NCBI GenBank assembly: GCA_046329815.1
Contig: JAXLTY010000002.1
Coordinates: 434,001-498,000 of the forward strand
DNA: 64,000 nucleotides
Source: JADJSS01 sp046329815
Lineage (GTDB): Bacteria; Bacteroidota; Bacteroidia; Chitinophagales; JADIYW01
Direction of reading: 5' to 3'
A program made the position numbers and the translations under genes. Each line of letters starts with the position of its first letter. The first letter of the stretch is position 1. The notes beneath the pieces are model-generated. The model saw only the letters and a list, made by a program, of their open reading frames with translations. It made no database searches and had not been told where the DNA came from. Below, in pieces: positions 25,755-35,260 of this stretch.

Positions 25755-25824
25755 TAAAAATAGATTATTCCATAAACAGAAACAAAAAGAATGAGTAAAC
25801 GGCAGATATTTTGAGTAAACGGTT
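25755..25824 (-). promoter_or_regulatory. Direct-repeat activator-type site plus -7 box (site 1)
   Basis: On the minus strand two copies of CCGTTTACTC start at 25822 and 25802 (period 20 bp), and the near-consensus box TATTTTTA starts at 25762, 40 bases after the second copy. The same CCGTTTACTC pair with period 20 is at 52280-52309. The lysozyme ATG is at 25660. Confidence 0.7.
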
Positions 25825-25844
25825 CTTAAGTAAGGAATACAAAT

Positions 25845-25876
25845 AAAAAAACGCTTCATAATTGAAGCGTTTTTTG
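25845..25876 (-). terminator. Terminator of the M42 peptidase gene
   Basis: AAAAAACGCTTCA (25845-25857 region) pairs with TGAAGCGTTTTTT (25863-25875 region) around a small loop, with A and T runs on either side, so it can work in both directions. It follows the minus-strand gene ending at 25892. Confidence 0.85.
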
Positions 25877-25891
25877 TTGTAAGCTAAAATA

Positions 25892-26974
25892 TTAGCTCAA
25901 ATATTTTAAACGCATTTTAGGCGTGATCTTTTGTAAAGAAGCATAGATCAGTTTAATAACATTTTCTACGTCAGCGATTGCAACAGTTTCTACGGTTGTA
26001 TGCATATATTTCAAAGGCAAAGAAATTAATGCACTTGGAACGCCGCCGCCATTATATGCAAATGCATCGGTATCAGTACCCGTTGAACGCGAAGCCGCAT
26101 CACGCTGAAACGCAATTTTTTCTTTTTCTGCAACATCAATGATCATATCGCGAATAATGTTGTGTACTGCCGGTCCGTAAGTAATTACCGGTCCTTTGCC
26201 GCATTTGAAATCACCTTGTTCTTTTTTATCGATCATCGGTGTTGTGGTATCGTGACAAACATCAGTAATGATTGCCACATTCGGTTTGATTTTATTTACG
26301 ATCATTTCAGCACCACGCAAACCAACTTCTTCCTGGACGGAATTGCAGATGTATAAACCAAACGGCAATTTCGTTTTTGATTCGCTTACCAAACGTGCTA
26401 CTTCAGCAATCATAAAGCCACCTATTCTGTTATCTAATGCGCGGCCTGTATAGTATTTTTTATTCAGAATCATTAATTCATCTTCATAAGTAATTACACA
26501 GCCAACGTGGATACCCATTGCTTCTACTTCTTTTTTGTCTTTCGCGCCAACATCGATAGTAATGTTTTTTACAGTCGGTGCTGTATCTTTTCCGGCATCG
26601 CGCAAATGAATGGCAGGCCAGCCGAAAATACCTTTTACGATTCCTTTTTTAGTATGAATATTCACTCGTTTTGAAGGTGCGATCATGTGGTCAGAACCGC
26701 CGTTGCGAATTACATTGATCAAACCATCTTCACCGATATAGCTCACAAACCAGGAAATTTCATCGGCATGTGCTTCTATTACTACTTTAAAAGGTGCGTC
26801 CGGATTGATAACACCGTAAACCGTTCCATAATGATCTACTTCATACGTATCGATAAATGGTTTGATGTAATCTAACCATATTTTTTGTCCTGCTGCTTCG
26901 AAACCTGTTGGCGAAGCATTGTTTAAATATTTAAATAAAAACTCTTCTGCTTTTTTGTCTATTGAATATTTCAT
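25892..26974 (-). CDS. M42-family metallopeptidase/aminopeptidase
   Basis: The 360-residue enzyme has the M42 di-zinc pattern: EAHADEISW (His and Asp), GRALDNRIGG (bridging Asp), VQEEVGLRGAE (catalytic Glu pair), ITDVCHDTTTP and the late MHTTVE His. It is a cytosolic aminopeptidase/tetrahedral-type exopeptidase. Length is standard. A near-consensus -7 box (TAATTTTA, 26988-26995) precedes it. Confidence 0.94.
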   Translation of the reverse strand: MKYSIDKKAEEFLFKYLNNASPTGFEAAGQKIWLDYIKPFIDTYEVDHYGTVYGVINPDAPFKVVIEAHADEISWFVSYIGEDGLINVIRNGGSDHMIAPSKRVNIHTKKGIVKGIFGWPAIHLRDAGKDTAPTVKNITIDVGAKDKKEVEAMGIHVGCVITYEDELMILNKKYYTGRALDNRIGGFMIAEVARLVSESKTKLPFGLYICNSVQEEVGLRGAEMIVNKIKPNVAIITDVCHDTTTPMIDKKEQGDFKCGKGPVITYGPAVHNIIRDMIIDVAEKEKIAFQRDAASRSTGTDTDAFAYNGGGVPSALISLPLKYMHTTVETVAIADVENVIKLIYASLQKITPKMRLKYLS

Positions 26975-27122
26975 CTGCGATTTTCTGTAAAATTATAATG
27001 AATTAAGGTGATTTTTTTTCAAAAACTAGTGGTTTTGTGACTGATAATATATGAGCAATAAAGCTAAAATGTTCAAAACCAATAATTTTCGGCGTGCAAA
27101 TATACAAATTATCCGAAAAAAA

Positions 27123-28139
27123 TCAAGATACCAATTCACAAACTGCTTCTGTCCATTTATCGGTTGAGTTTAAGCTTTCCACCAAGGTAATGCTTTCTCC
27201 GCCGTGTTCTTCAAAGAGTTCTAAGTATTCGGTGCGGATTTCGTATAATGTTTCCAGGCAATCGGCAACAAACGCAGGCGAAAATACCAATAATTTCTTT
27301 TTTCCTGCTTTGGCTAATTGCGGAATGACATCAACGGTATATGGTTCCAGCCAGACTTCTTTACCTAAACGCGACTGAAACGTTGTAGTAAATTGATCTT
27401 CTTTTAAACCTAATTTTTTGGTGATCAGTCGTGTGGTTTCAAAACATTGTGCACGATAACAATGCTGATTGATTTCTTCAATACGCGCACAGCAGTCACT
27501 TTTTTGCAGACAATGACAAGCACTTAAATCTGCTTTCTTTAAATGACGTGCAGGCAAACCGTGATATGAAAACAGAATATGGTCGAAATCATTGAAGTTA
27601 TACTGTTTTCCTTGTTCCACAAATGCGTCTATGAATTTGTCATTATCATAAAAATGATGAATGAACTGCAAATCAGGAATCGTTAGCCATTTGGATGTGA
27701 TTTCCTGTACTTTCTGGATCACCGAACCATTGCAAGCTGATGAATATTGCGGAAATAAAGGCAAAACAACAATTTTATTGACCTGAAGTTTCTGTAGTTT
27801 AGTCAGTGCATTTTTTAAAGATGGATTTTGATAGCGCATCGCCATTTCCACAACATAATTTTCACCAAGTTGCTGTTGTACTTTCTTCGTTAAATCTTCT
27901 AAATGAAATAACAAAGGCATACCGCGTTTTTCATCGTAAATAGCACGATACGTTTTAGCGGAATTTTTATAACGTGCCGGAACGATAATACCACGAACCA
28001 GCAGGTTGCGTTTTAACCAGCCAAAATCGATCACACGTTCATCTGTCAGAAATTCAATAAGATATTTATAGACATCGCTGTCGCTCGCACTGTCCGGTGT
28101 GCCGAGATTTACTAGTAATATGCCTGTTTTCTTTATCAT
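27123..28139 (-). CDS. hemH: Ferrochelatase
   Basis: The 338-residue protein opens with KTGILLVNLGTPDS and carries the active-site His in LFSYHGLP, the family block TFQSRLGKEVWLEPYT and the C-terminal LLVFSPAFVADCLETLYEI. It inserts ferrous iron into the porphyrin, the last step of protoheme (or its equivalent) synthesis. The start is fixed by the conserved N-terminus. Its ATG overlaps the TGA of the upstream RloB gene by four bases (ATGA), so it is probably translated by coupling to a defence gene, which is unusual. CHC and CC groups (SACHC, DCCARI) could bind an iron-sulfur cluster, seen in some ferrochelatases. Confidence 0.95.
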   Translation of the reverse strand: MIKKTGILLVNLGTPDSASDSDVYKYLIEFLTDERVIDFGWLKRNLLVRGIIVPARYKNSAKTYRAIYDEKRGMPLLFHLEDLTKKVQQQLGENYVVEMAMRYQNPSLKNALTKLQKLQVNKIVVLPLFPQYSSACNGSVIQKVQEITSKWLTIPDLQFIHHFYDNDKFIDAFVEQGKQYNFNDFDHILFSYHGLPARHLKKADLSACHCLQKSDCCARIEEINQHCYRAQCFETTRLITKKLGLKEDQFTTTFQSRLGKEVWLEPYTVDVIPQLAKAGKKKLLVFSPAFVADCLETLYEIRTEYLELFEEHGGESITLVESLNSTDKWTEAVCELVS

Positions 28140-28792
28140 AATAATCTTTTCTTTGCTGCATTTATTTCTTCTTGAACGAATGGCAATATTAGCTCAGCTA
28201 AATTAAAAACTTCTGTGCAACAAATATCAGGTTGGTTGTTTATTTCTTGATGAATATTTTTTGCACGTTGAATTGCTTCTTCAATGAAAATTGGATGTTT
28301 ATTACAATTAAATCCGCCTATTTTATCATTTAAATGATTTTTCCAAGAGCTGCAAGTATCGAGATTATCTAATGTTAGTTTATCTGTAAAATGATGATAA
28401 TATTGCCATACTTCAAAACATGGATTGCTTTGTGCTATTTTCCATGTTGGATAATTTACTAGTTTTTCTTTTAACTCATTTATCTTATTACCGTGTTCAT
28501 TCCACTTATCTGTATCAATTACAAACCAAACTTCATCTATTGAAGCAATTTCATATTTCGGATTTGGATTTTCTTCAGATTTTACTAATAATTTACATGC
28601 AGTTTCAAATAAACCAATTGGATTATTCTTACCATTATCATGTTCAACTATTTCCAAATTAATATTGTGAGATATATTTTGAAAATAACGAAAATACATT
28701 GGTTCTGTATTTTGTCCTTCACAAAAGATAATAAATAGTTTTGCTTCTTTTGTTGGTTCTCTTCTTGTATATAATTTACTTCTCGACAACAT
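28136..28792 (-). CDS. RloB-family TOPRIM-like nuclease of an RloAB (AbiL-like) defence pair
   Basis: The 218-residue protein has the RloB pattern: LFIIFCEGQNTEPMYF (catalytic Glu), VWFVIDTDKW (DxD) and SNPCFEVWQYYHF. RloB proteins are found with an ATPase partner, formerly RloA, in abortive-infection loci such as AbiL (AbiLi/AbiLii), where phage sensing activates the nuclease. The gene overlaps the ATPase gene by 17 bases and hemH by four, so all three are translationally linked. Cys-rich C-terminus (PDICCTEV) is a detail of unknown meaning. Confidence 0.9.
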   Translation of the reverse strand: MLSRSKLYTRREPTKEAKLFIIFCEGQNTEPMYFRYFQNISHNINLEIVEHDNGKNNPIGLFETACKLLVKSEENPNPKYEIASIDEVWFVIDTDKWNEHGNKINELKEKLVNYPTWKIAQSNPCFEVWQYYHHFTDKLTLDNLDTCSSWKNHLNDKIGGFNCNKHPIFIEEAIQRAKNIHQEINNQPDICCTEVFNLAELILPFVQEEINAAKKRLL

Positions 28793-30167
28793 CTTCCTTA
28801 TGCCAGTTTAAATCATGTAAATTACTTATAAAAGGAATTCCACCATATCGCCCTTGTAAATATCCTTTACGAATATCAATAGTGCTATGTTCTTTGAAAT
28901 CACTTAGAGAATACAACTTCGTTTCACCTCTTTTATTTTTTTCAGTAAACCAAATTTCATCAGTTCGTAAAATATCCTGATCTAATAAATTGCTTTCATG
29001 CGAAGTGAAAATTAATTGCCCTTTTGTATTTTCTTCTTTTGAGAATTTTGTAATTAGTTCTTTAATTAAAATTGGATGGATGCTTTTTTCAATTTCATCA
29101 ATAATGTATATGCAACTTGAATTAATTACATCGTCTAAAACTCTTAAATAATCAACTAATTTTTTAGTACCATCTGATAATTCATTATACCTAAATATTA
29201 CATTATTTCCATTGTTGTCATTGACTATATATTTTAATTGTATTGCCCAAAATTTATTGTTCTCTTTAACAAAATTAATTACCTCATTATTTATAATTTT
29301 AAAAATTGGAAAACTTTCATTCGTTTCAATTGCGTTAATAACCTTATTTATTTCATCTAAATTATTGCTGCCAAAAAATGCTTCAATTTGCATTTTTTCA
29401 ATCGAAATATCTTTTATTCCAGTAGAATATGTTGATAATACTTCAACACAGAATTGCTTAAAATTAATATTTTGTCTTAATTGTAAAGGTAAAAACCTGT
29501 TGTGTATTGTTAAGTTGCTAACTATTTTAAAATCATTATCTAACCATACATTTAAGGCATACATATCATACCAGTCATCTGTAGCCAAGTCATCTTCATC
29601 ATCTCTTCCGAATTCATCAAGTACATCAATAAATGATTGATTGGGTTTCAAAATATTATTTTCAATAATTTCTTTTAAAAGTTTGTTTTTATCATTTTCA
29701 TAAAATTTACTAAAGAATTGAATACTGTTTTCATTCTTTTCATTAGTTTTTCTATGAAATATTAATCTATCTTCTTTTCCAAGAATAATTTCTGACAAAA
29801 GTTCATCTGCAATTCTATTTTCAAGTACAGATATTGTATAAAAGTAATGTTTTGAAGTGTCATAAAACTCTAAAGAAAATTCGATTGGTTTAATTAAATT
29901 TTCTTGTTGGAGCTTAAATTTTCTCGTATTTAAATCATATGGTATTTTACCACTTAAAATTATTTTTTTTAAGTAACTAAATGCCTTTACTAAATTCGAT
30001 TTTCCAGAAGCATTTGCACCATAAATAGCAGCAAGCTTCAATACTTCAATTTCATCATTCAATTTATATTTATGATGCTTTAAGCGCGTAGCTTTGCCTG
30101 GCAACATATTAAATTCTGTCGCTTCATTAAATGAAAAGAGATTTTTTACAACAAAACGAATTAGCAT
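28776..30167 (-). CDS. RloA-like AAA (OLD/ABC-type) ATPase of the defence pair
   Basis: I start at ATG 30167 (MLIRFVVKNLFSFNEATEF), which matches the RloA/AAA_15 opening; seven earlier residues would overlap the promoter. The 463-residue ATPase has Walker A YGANASGKSNLVKAF, the signature-like LSDGTKKLVDYL, Walker B YIIDEIEKSIHP and switch His FTSHESNLL. It probably senses an invader or a DNA/RNA signal and controls RloB. An exact -7 box (TATATTTG, 30186-30193) and paired palindromes lie directly upstream. Confidence 0.92.
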   Translation of the reverse strand: MLIRFVVKNLFSFNEATEFNMLPGKATRLKHHKYKLNDEIEVLKLAAIYGANASGKSNLVKAFSYLKKIILSGKIPYDLNTRKFKLQQENLIKPIEFSLEFYDTSKHYFYTISVLENRIADELLSEIILGKEDRLIFHRKTNEKNENSIQFFSKFYENDKNKLLKEIIENNILKPNQSFIDVLDEFGRDDEDDLATDDWYDMYALNVWLDNDFKIVSNLTIHNRFLPLQLRQNINFKQFCVEVLSTYSTGIKDISIEKMQIEAFFGSNNLDEINKVINAIETNESFPIFKIINNEVINFVKENNKFWAIQLKYIVNDNNGNNVIFRYNELSDGTKKLVDYLRVLDDVINSSCIYIIDEIEKSIHPILIKELITKFSKEENTKGQLIFTSHESNLLDQDILRTDEIWFTEKNKRGETKLYSLSDFKEHSTIDIRKGYLQGRYGGIPFISNLHDLNWHKEDVVEK

Positions 30168-30171
30168 TTGC

Positions 30172-30258
30172 GTGAAATTTTCACACAAATATAGTTAAAA
30201 TGAAATGAAATTTTGTTAAAATACACTAAAAACAACATTGAATTGTGAAATTTTCACA
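30172..30258. promoter_or_regulatory. Paired GTGAAATTTTCAC palindromes around the RloA promoter
   Basis: GTGAAATTTTCAC is present at 30172-30184 and within TGTGAAATTTTCACA at 30244-30258. Centres are 73 bp apart, about seven helical turns. The first overlaps the region between the -7 box (30186-30193, minus strand) and the ATG, and the second lies just beyond the hemL stop. Looping repression of the defence operon is a natural reading, inferred only. Confidence 0.6.
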
Positions 30259-30260
30259 TT

Positions 30261-31550
30261 TTATATCACCGAATCAAACGCAGCGCAAATAACCTGTACG
30301 GTTTTATCAATATCTGCATCGCTGTGCGCTGCGGAAACAAAACCAACCTCGTAACCAGAAGGACCAAAATAAACGCCGTTTTCCAGTAAATAATGATATA
30401 CTTTAGAAAATAAAGTCATTTTGCCTGCATTTATTTGGTCGGCGCGCGTTAAATGCGTCATGTCTGAAAAGGCAAACCAAAAGATTGAACCAATATTATA
30501 TATCGTAATTTCGTAGTTTTTTTCTTTGATGTGTTTCTTGATTCCATCAACCAGTCTGTCCGTTTTATGTTGTAAATCGTGGTAAAAATTTTCTTTCAGA
30601 CATTCTGTTAACTGCGCAATACCAGCAGCCATCGCTACCGGATTGCCGCTTAATGTACCTGCCTGGTAAACACTACCAAGTGGTGAAATATGATTCATGA
30701 TCTCATGACTTGCGCCATAAGCACCAACGGGCATACCACCGCCAATGATCTTTCCGAATGTAATGATATCCGGCTGTATTTTATACAAACCAGCAGCGCC
30801 TTCAAAGCCAACACGGAAACCGGAAATCACTTCATCAAAAATCAATAAGACATTATGTTTTGTGCAAAGCTCACGCAAGTGCAATAAGAATTTATGTGAT
30901 TGCAACAACAAGCCATTGTTTGCCGGAATTGGTTCGATGATGATTGCTGCGATTTCGTTGTGCAATTTTTCTAAAGTAGCAGCCACTTGTTCTTCATCAT
31001 TCAAAGGCAAAACAATAGTTTCATTCGCAAAACTTTCAGGAACACCAGCCGAAGTCGATTCGCCAAACGTTACCAAACCGGAACCTGCTTTTACCAGTAA
31101 AGAATCGACATGACCGTGATAGCAACCTTCGAACTTAATGATCTTTGATTTGCCGGTAACACCGCGCGCCAAACGCAAAGCGCTCATTACTGCTTCTGTT
31201 CCTGAACTTACAAAACGAATTTTTTCGATGTAGGAATGATTAGAAATAATTAATTCAGCTAATTGATTTTCCAATGCAGTTGGCGTGCCAAAAGATGTTC
31301 CTTTTTTTACGGTTTCGATGATTGCTTTTTCTGTGTTTTCATTCGCGTGACCTAAGATCAACGGACCCCAAGAACAGCAGTAATCTATATATTGGTTGTT
31401 GTCTTCATCAGTAATGTAAGCGCCTTTGCCTTGCTTCATAAACAGCGGTGTGCCGCCAACGGATTTAAACGCACGTACCGGTGAGTTGACACCACCAGGC
31501 ATTAAGGTTTTTGCTTTTTCAAAAAGTTGTTGTGAGTTTTCGTTTTTCAT
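30261..31550 (-). CDS. hemL: Glutamate-1-semialdehyde 2,1-aminomutase
   Basis: The 429-residue PLP enzyme has the class III aminotransferase layout: GGVNSPVRAF near the start, FVSSGTEAVMSALRLAR, the FDEVISGFRVG motif and the PLP-Lys in FGKIIGGGMPVGAYG. It makes 5-aminolevulinate from glutamate-1-semialdehyde in the C5 heme pathway. hemH lies downstream, separated by the RloAB pair. Its promoter is not clear; a palindrome is 17 bases upstream of the ATG. Confidence 0.97.
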   Translation of the reverse strand: MKNENSQQLFEKAKTLMPGGVNSPVRAFKSVGGTPLFMKQGKGAYITDEDNNQYIDYCCSWGPLILGHANENTEKAIIETVKKGTSFGTPTALENQLAELIISNHSYIEKIRFVSSGTEAVMSALRLARGVTGKSKIIKFEGCYHGHVDSLLVKAGSGLVTFGESTSAGVPESFANETIVLPLNDEEQVAATLEKLHNEIAAIIIEPIPANNGLLLQSHKFLLHLRELCTKHNVLLIFDEVISGFRVGFEGAAGLYKIQPDIITFGKIIGGGMPVGAYGASHEIMNHISPLGSVYQAGTLSGNPVAMAAGIAQLTECLKENFYHDLQHKTDRLVDGIKKHIKEKNYEITIYNIGSIFWFAFSDMTHLTRADQINAGKMTLFSKVYHYLLENGVYFGPSGYEVGFVSAAHSDADIDKTVQVICAAFDSVI

Positions 31551-31566
31551 ATAGATGTTGTGTTTT

Positions 31567-31583
31567 TAAACCTTCAAGGTTTA
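31567..31583. repeat. Palindrome TAAACCTT-C-AAGGTTTA upstream of hemL
   Basis: The 17-bp sequence has two perfect 8-bp complementary arms around a central C. It lies between the kinase stop (31591) and the hemL ATG (31550). It might be an operator, or a short dispersed intergenic repeat; the sequence does not settle which. Confidence 0.5.
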
Positions 31584-31590
31584 TGTGTAA

Positions 31591-34500
31591 TTAATTTTTT
31601 ATTTTAGGCAATTCAATATAGAAAACAGATGATTCATTTACAATAGAATCGAACCAAATTTTGCCATTCATGCGTTCTATAATATTTTTACAGATTGCCA
31701 AACCTAAACCTGTTCCTGAATTTTTTGTAGTAAAGTTCGGTTCAAATATATGTTCGCGTTTTTCTTCAGGAATACCTGTACCGTTGTCTTTAAACGATAT
31801 AATATACTGTTCGTCTTTTTCTTCAATATTAATGTCAATCAATCCGGTTTTGCTTTCAGGAATCGCCTGTGTCGCATTCTTTATAATGTTGATGAATACG
31901 CGCATGAGTTGTTCTTTGTCGCCGTTGACGAAATATTCTTTTACATCATAATTCAGGTTAATTTCAAGATGTTCAATTTCACGGAACAATTCAACAGCAG
32001 ATTTTAAGATCGGTTCGATGTTGATGACATCAAAATTTCCTTGCGGCATTTTTGCAAAATCAGAAAAGGCGGTTGCGATGTTGGATAAGTTGTCGATCTG
32101 TTCTATCAACCGTACGGAAATTTTTTGAGTCAGTTCTTTTACATCTTCAGCATCATCATTCAACGCGCGCTGTAAATGCTGAATACTTAATTTCATTGGT
32201 GTCAGCGGATTTTTTATTTCGTGTGCCACCTGTTTTGCCATTTCGCGCCATGCGCCTTCACGTTCTGATTTTCCTAACAGTTCGGCACTTTTTTCCAATT
32301 CGGCTAACATCAGATTGTATTGTTTTACGAGCAAACCGATCTCATCATCGTTTTTCCATTTTATTTCCTGGTTCTTTTTACCAAACTGAACATTGCGAAT
32401 ATTATCAGAAATCAAAGTCAATGAATTGGTAATGGAACGCGATAAAAATACAGCTAACAAAGCTGCTGCAATTAAAAACAACACATACACATTGACTAAC
32501 GCAACTAAAAAATAGGAGATGTCTTCGCGGAAAGATTTTTGTTTTCCATAATACGGAAAATTAAAATAACCTAATACTTTGCCGTTGCTTCTGAATGGTT
32601 GATAAGCACTTAAGAACTCTAGTTTGCCTATATGTTCATCATGCACGTATTTAGATTTCGACTTAATGAATAAATTGTAATACGCATTCTCATCGATCTT
32701 TTTAGAAACTAAATTTTGCTTAAAGATTTCCGGCTGTGATGATTGAATTAAATCGCCTTTAGTGTTGTACACATTGATATCAAGCGCATGAATATTCGAC
32801 AAGGTTTTTACACGTTGCTGTATTACTTTGTCAAATGTATTTTCGCCGTATGTTGGATAATCATCTACATAGTATTGCGATACATTTTTCATTACAGCAT
32901 TTACTTTTTTCAGCAACCTGCTGTTGTGATAAATATTATATTGATATTGAAAATAGACCAAAGTAACGATACCGATTACAGCTAAAGAAAACAATACTAG
33001 TGCAATCATCGCATTTTGAATTTGCTTTTGTAATGTGTTGCCTGAAAAGAAATCTTTAATTGCATTTTCACTCCAGAATCTATCGGAAAAACCAACCCAG
33101 TCAATAAGAATAAAAAAGAATAAGAAGAAAATTACCATGTAAGAAAACACCGAAAATGTGCTTAAAACAGGTCGGTTCTTTTCTGATAATACAACTTGTT
33201 TTTCATTTCCGAAATAGACTAAATGTGTATAGTTTGCGGTTTTGTAAACATTGTAGTCGTTGTTGTTCTTTTTCTTGTAATCAAATTTTAATTTGTATTC
33301 ATAATCGCCTTTTTGTTTGACTAAAAAATTATTGTCATAAATACCATAAGAGAAATTTTCAAATTCTTCATCGTAGTAATTTTTTTGATTGATCAACAAT
33401 TCAGGATAAGCACTGTATGAACTGAATATCTTTGGAATAAATTCAACAAACAAATAACCTAAATTGACAGTATCTTCTTTTAGAGGAAAATAACCAAGGT
33501 ATTTTTCACCATTTTCTTTGATCGATAAATATTGGAAATTCGGCGAAATTGTTTTTGCTTTTTTATAGTAATGGTAGCTGTTTAGTTTGTTGAAATCTTT
33601 TTGTACGGCACCAACCAGCGGAACTCCATCTTTATCGAACGTATATGTGTTTATCGTGTATCGCTTTTGGAAACGCTTAAAATATTTGCCGGTGATTCTA
33701 TTGTCAATATCAATATTATATAAGTATGGATTTTTGAAATACGCTTTGATGAATGCATCGTTCTTGATCTGTTTTTCGGCTTCGGTTAAGTTGTATTCTT
33801 CGCCGGCATCGCGCTCAGAAATCAATTCTTCCATTCGGTATTTTCGCTTGTCAATTTCTTTTTGATTGGTGTTGTGAATGATAATCACTGATGTTAAAAA
33901 AGCAATCAATGAAACCAAAATTAAATTGGAAAGAAACCTATATTTTGGATTCTTGGCATACAATATTTTTTCGTAATGGAAAAATATAATGAATGTGAAA
34001 ATCCATAAGCACAAAAATAATGCATAATTAAAATTAACGATTTCTTTGATCCAGTATCCAAATAAAATGCAGGCAACACTTGAGCAAAGTGTCCATAATA
34101 AATAGTTTTTACTAATGGTTTGGTCGAATATCCATTTTAATAAAAATAACAAACTCGCGAATAACAAACCAAAGATCAGCAAGCTGACGAACGTATATTT
34201 ATCTAAAGAATTGACTAAGTAGAAGTCGAAACTGATAACAGAGTTCTTAATAACACTTTGTATTGTGTAGATGATTAAGAAGAATAAAATCACCGGAAAA
34301 ATAATAATCCAGTCGTTGCGTTTTTCATCTTTATTTGGAAGCGGAATATATTTTAAATACGATAAGCTCCATGCTATTAAGAATGTGCGTATCAATAAAG
34401 TTCCAAGTGTTTTTCCTAAAATGTTAGATGCAAATAAAGACGATGAAAATAGCAACGATGACTGCGTTATAGATAATACATCTAATTGGTTCAATAAAAT

Positions 34501-35259
34501 CTCAGCTGCGATAATGACTAGTAAAAGTATAGAGACTGCAAACCGGTTTTTTCGTTGCAGGAATAAATTTTTTATTATTTGGTAAAGCGCCCAAAACAGG
34601 AATATTAGTCCGATGAACTCAACTAAAATAATGTATGGATTGTAAACGAATTTTGCATTATCTGCAATACGTATAGAAAATAAATAATGTCCGTCTTTGT
34701 CATTAACGGAAGTTGTTTTTTTTACTTCTTTACTTGAAATGATTATGCGTTTCAGAAATGGATGATTAAAAACAAAACCGTTATTTAAGAATTTATTATT
34801 GATATTGAACTGATAATAAACAGGAATGAATGCATATACCTTAACTCTGTCATCGTCAGAAGACTGGTGCAAAACATCAAAAAAACTATTTGCTTCTTTT
34901 AAAAAAAATATTTTGTTTTCATTCAGTTTGTCAATGTTTTCAGGAATGAATGAGTTGTTCGACCAGTATTTTAAAACGCCGTCTCTGTAAACATAAATAA
35001 AGAATTTCTCTGTTGCAGTACTGTTGTCGATATAGTTTTTTATAACATCATACGAAACATTGGCATTGTACAAAACTGGATTTGAAATGATTTTGTCTGC
35101 TTTAGCTTCTAGTTTGTGTATTCTTTTTTCCAGGATGTGTTTTGCTCTGTTGATATTAGGTGAAACACTTTGCACAATATCAATAGTTAAGCCGACACCT
35201 AACAAAATAATACCGGTCAATAAACCAAGAAGAATCTTATGTTTGCGTACGAAATTCAA
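31591..35259 (-). CDS. Large membrane sensor histidine kinase, NtrY-like
   Basis: The 1222-residue protein has a first membrane helix (ILLGLLTGIILLGVGL), an extracytoplasmic region, a block of about eight helices (residues about 225-480), a second exported part, more helices, a third sensor segment and a HAMP-like linker (SRSITNSLTLISDNI). The kinase core has H-box QVAHEIKNPLTPMKLSIQ, N-box INIIKNATQAIPE, and G-box phrases DNGTGIP and GTGLGLAICKNI. Start is TTG at 35259, one base past the mazG stop, so translation is probably coupled to it. No response regulator is adjacent; the HEIKNPLTP box is of the NtrY/AtoS type. Confidence 0.9.
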   Translation of the reverse strand: MNFVRKHKILLGLLTGIILLGVGLTIDIVQSVSPNINRAKHILEKRIHKLEAKADKIISNPVLYNANVSYDVIKNYIDNSTATEKFFIYVYRDGVLKYWSNNSFIPENIDKLNENKIFFLKEANSFFDVLHQSSDDDRVKVYAFIPVYYQFNINNKFLNNGFVFNHPFLKRIIISSKEVKKTTSVNDKDGHYLFSIRIADNAKFVYNPYIILVEFIGLIFLFWALYQIIKNLFLQRKNRFAVSILLLVIIAAEILLNQLDVLSITQSSLLFSSSLFASNILGKTLGTLLIRTFLIAWSLSYLKYIPLPNKDEKRNDWIIIFPVILFFLIIYTIQSVIKNSVISFDFYLVNSLDKYTFVSLLIFGLLFASLLFLLKWIFDQTISKNYLLWTLCSSVACILFGYWIKEIVNFNYALFLCLWIFTFIIFFHYEKILYAKNPKYRFLSNLILVSLIAFLTSVIIIHNTNQKEIDKRKYRMEELISERDAGEEYNLTEAEKQIKNDAFIKAYFKNPYLYNIDIDNRITGKYFKRFQKRYTINTYTFDKDGVPLVGAVQKDFNKLNSYHYYKKAKTISPNFQYLSIKENGEKYLGYFPLKEDTVNLGYLFVEFIPKIFSSYSAYPELLINQKNYYDEEFENFSYGIYDNNFLVKQKGDYEYKLKFDYKKKNNNDYNVYKTANYTHLVYFGNEKQVVLSEKNRPVLSTFSVFSYMVIFFLFFFILIDWVGFSDRFWSENAIKDFFSGNTLQKQIQNAMIALVLFSLAVIGIVTLVYFQYQYNIYHNSRLLKKVNAVMKNVSQYYVDDYPTYGENTFDKVIQQRVKTLSNIHALDINVYNTKGDLIQSSQPEIFKQNLVSKKIDENAYYNLFIKSKSKYVHDEHIGKLEFLSAYQPFRSNGKVLGYFNFPYYGKQKSFREDISYFLVALVNVYVLFLIAAALLAVFLSRSITNSLTLISDNIRNVQFGKKNQEIKWKNDDEIGLLVKQYNLMLAELEKSAELLGKSEREGAWREMAKQVAHEIKNPLTPMKLSIQHLQRALNDDAEDVKELTQKISVRLIEQIDNLSNIATAFSDFAKMPQGNFDVINIEPILKSAVELFREIEHLEINLNYDVKEYFVNGDKEQLMRVFINIIKNATQAIPESKTGLIDINIEEKDEQYIISFKDNGTGIPEEKREHIFEPNFTTKNSGTGLGLAICKNIIERMNGKIWFDSIVNESSVFYIELPKIKN

Positions 35260-35260
35260 A

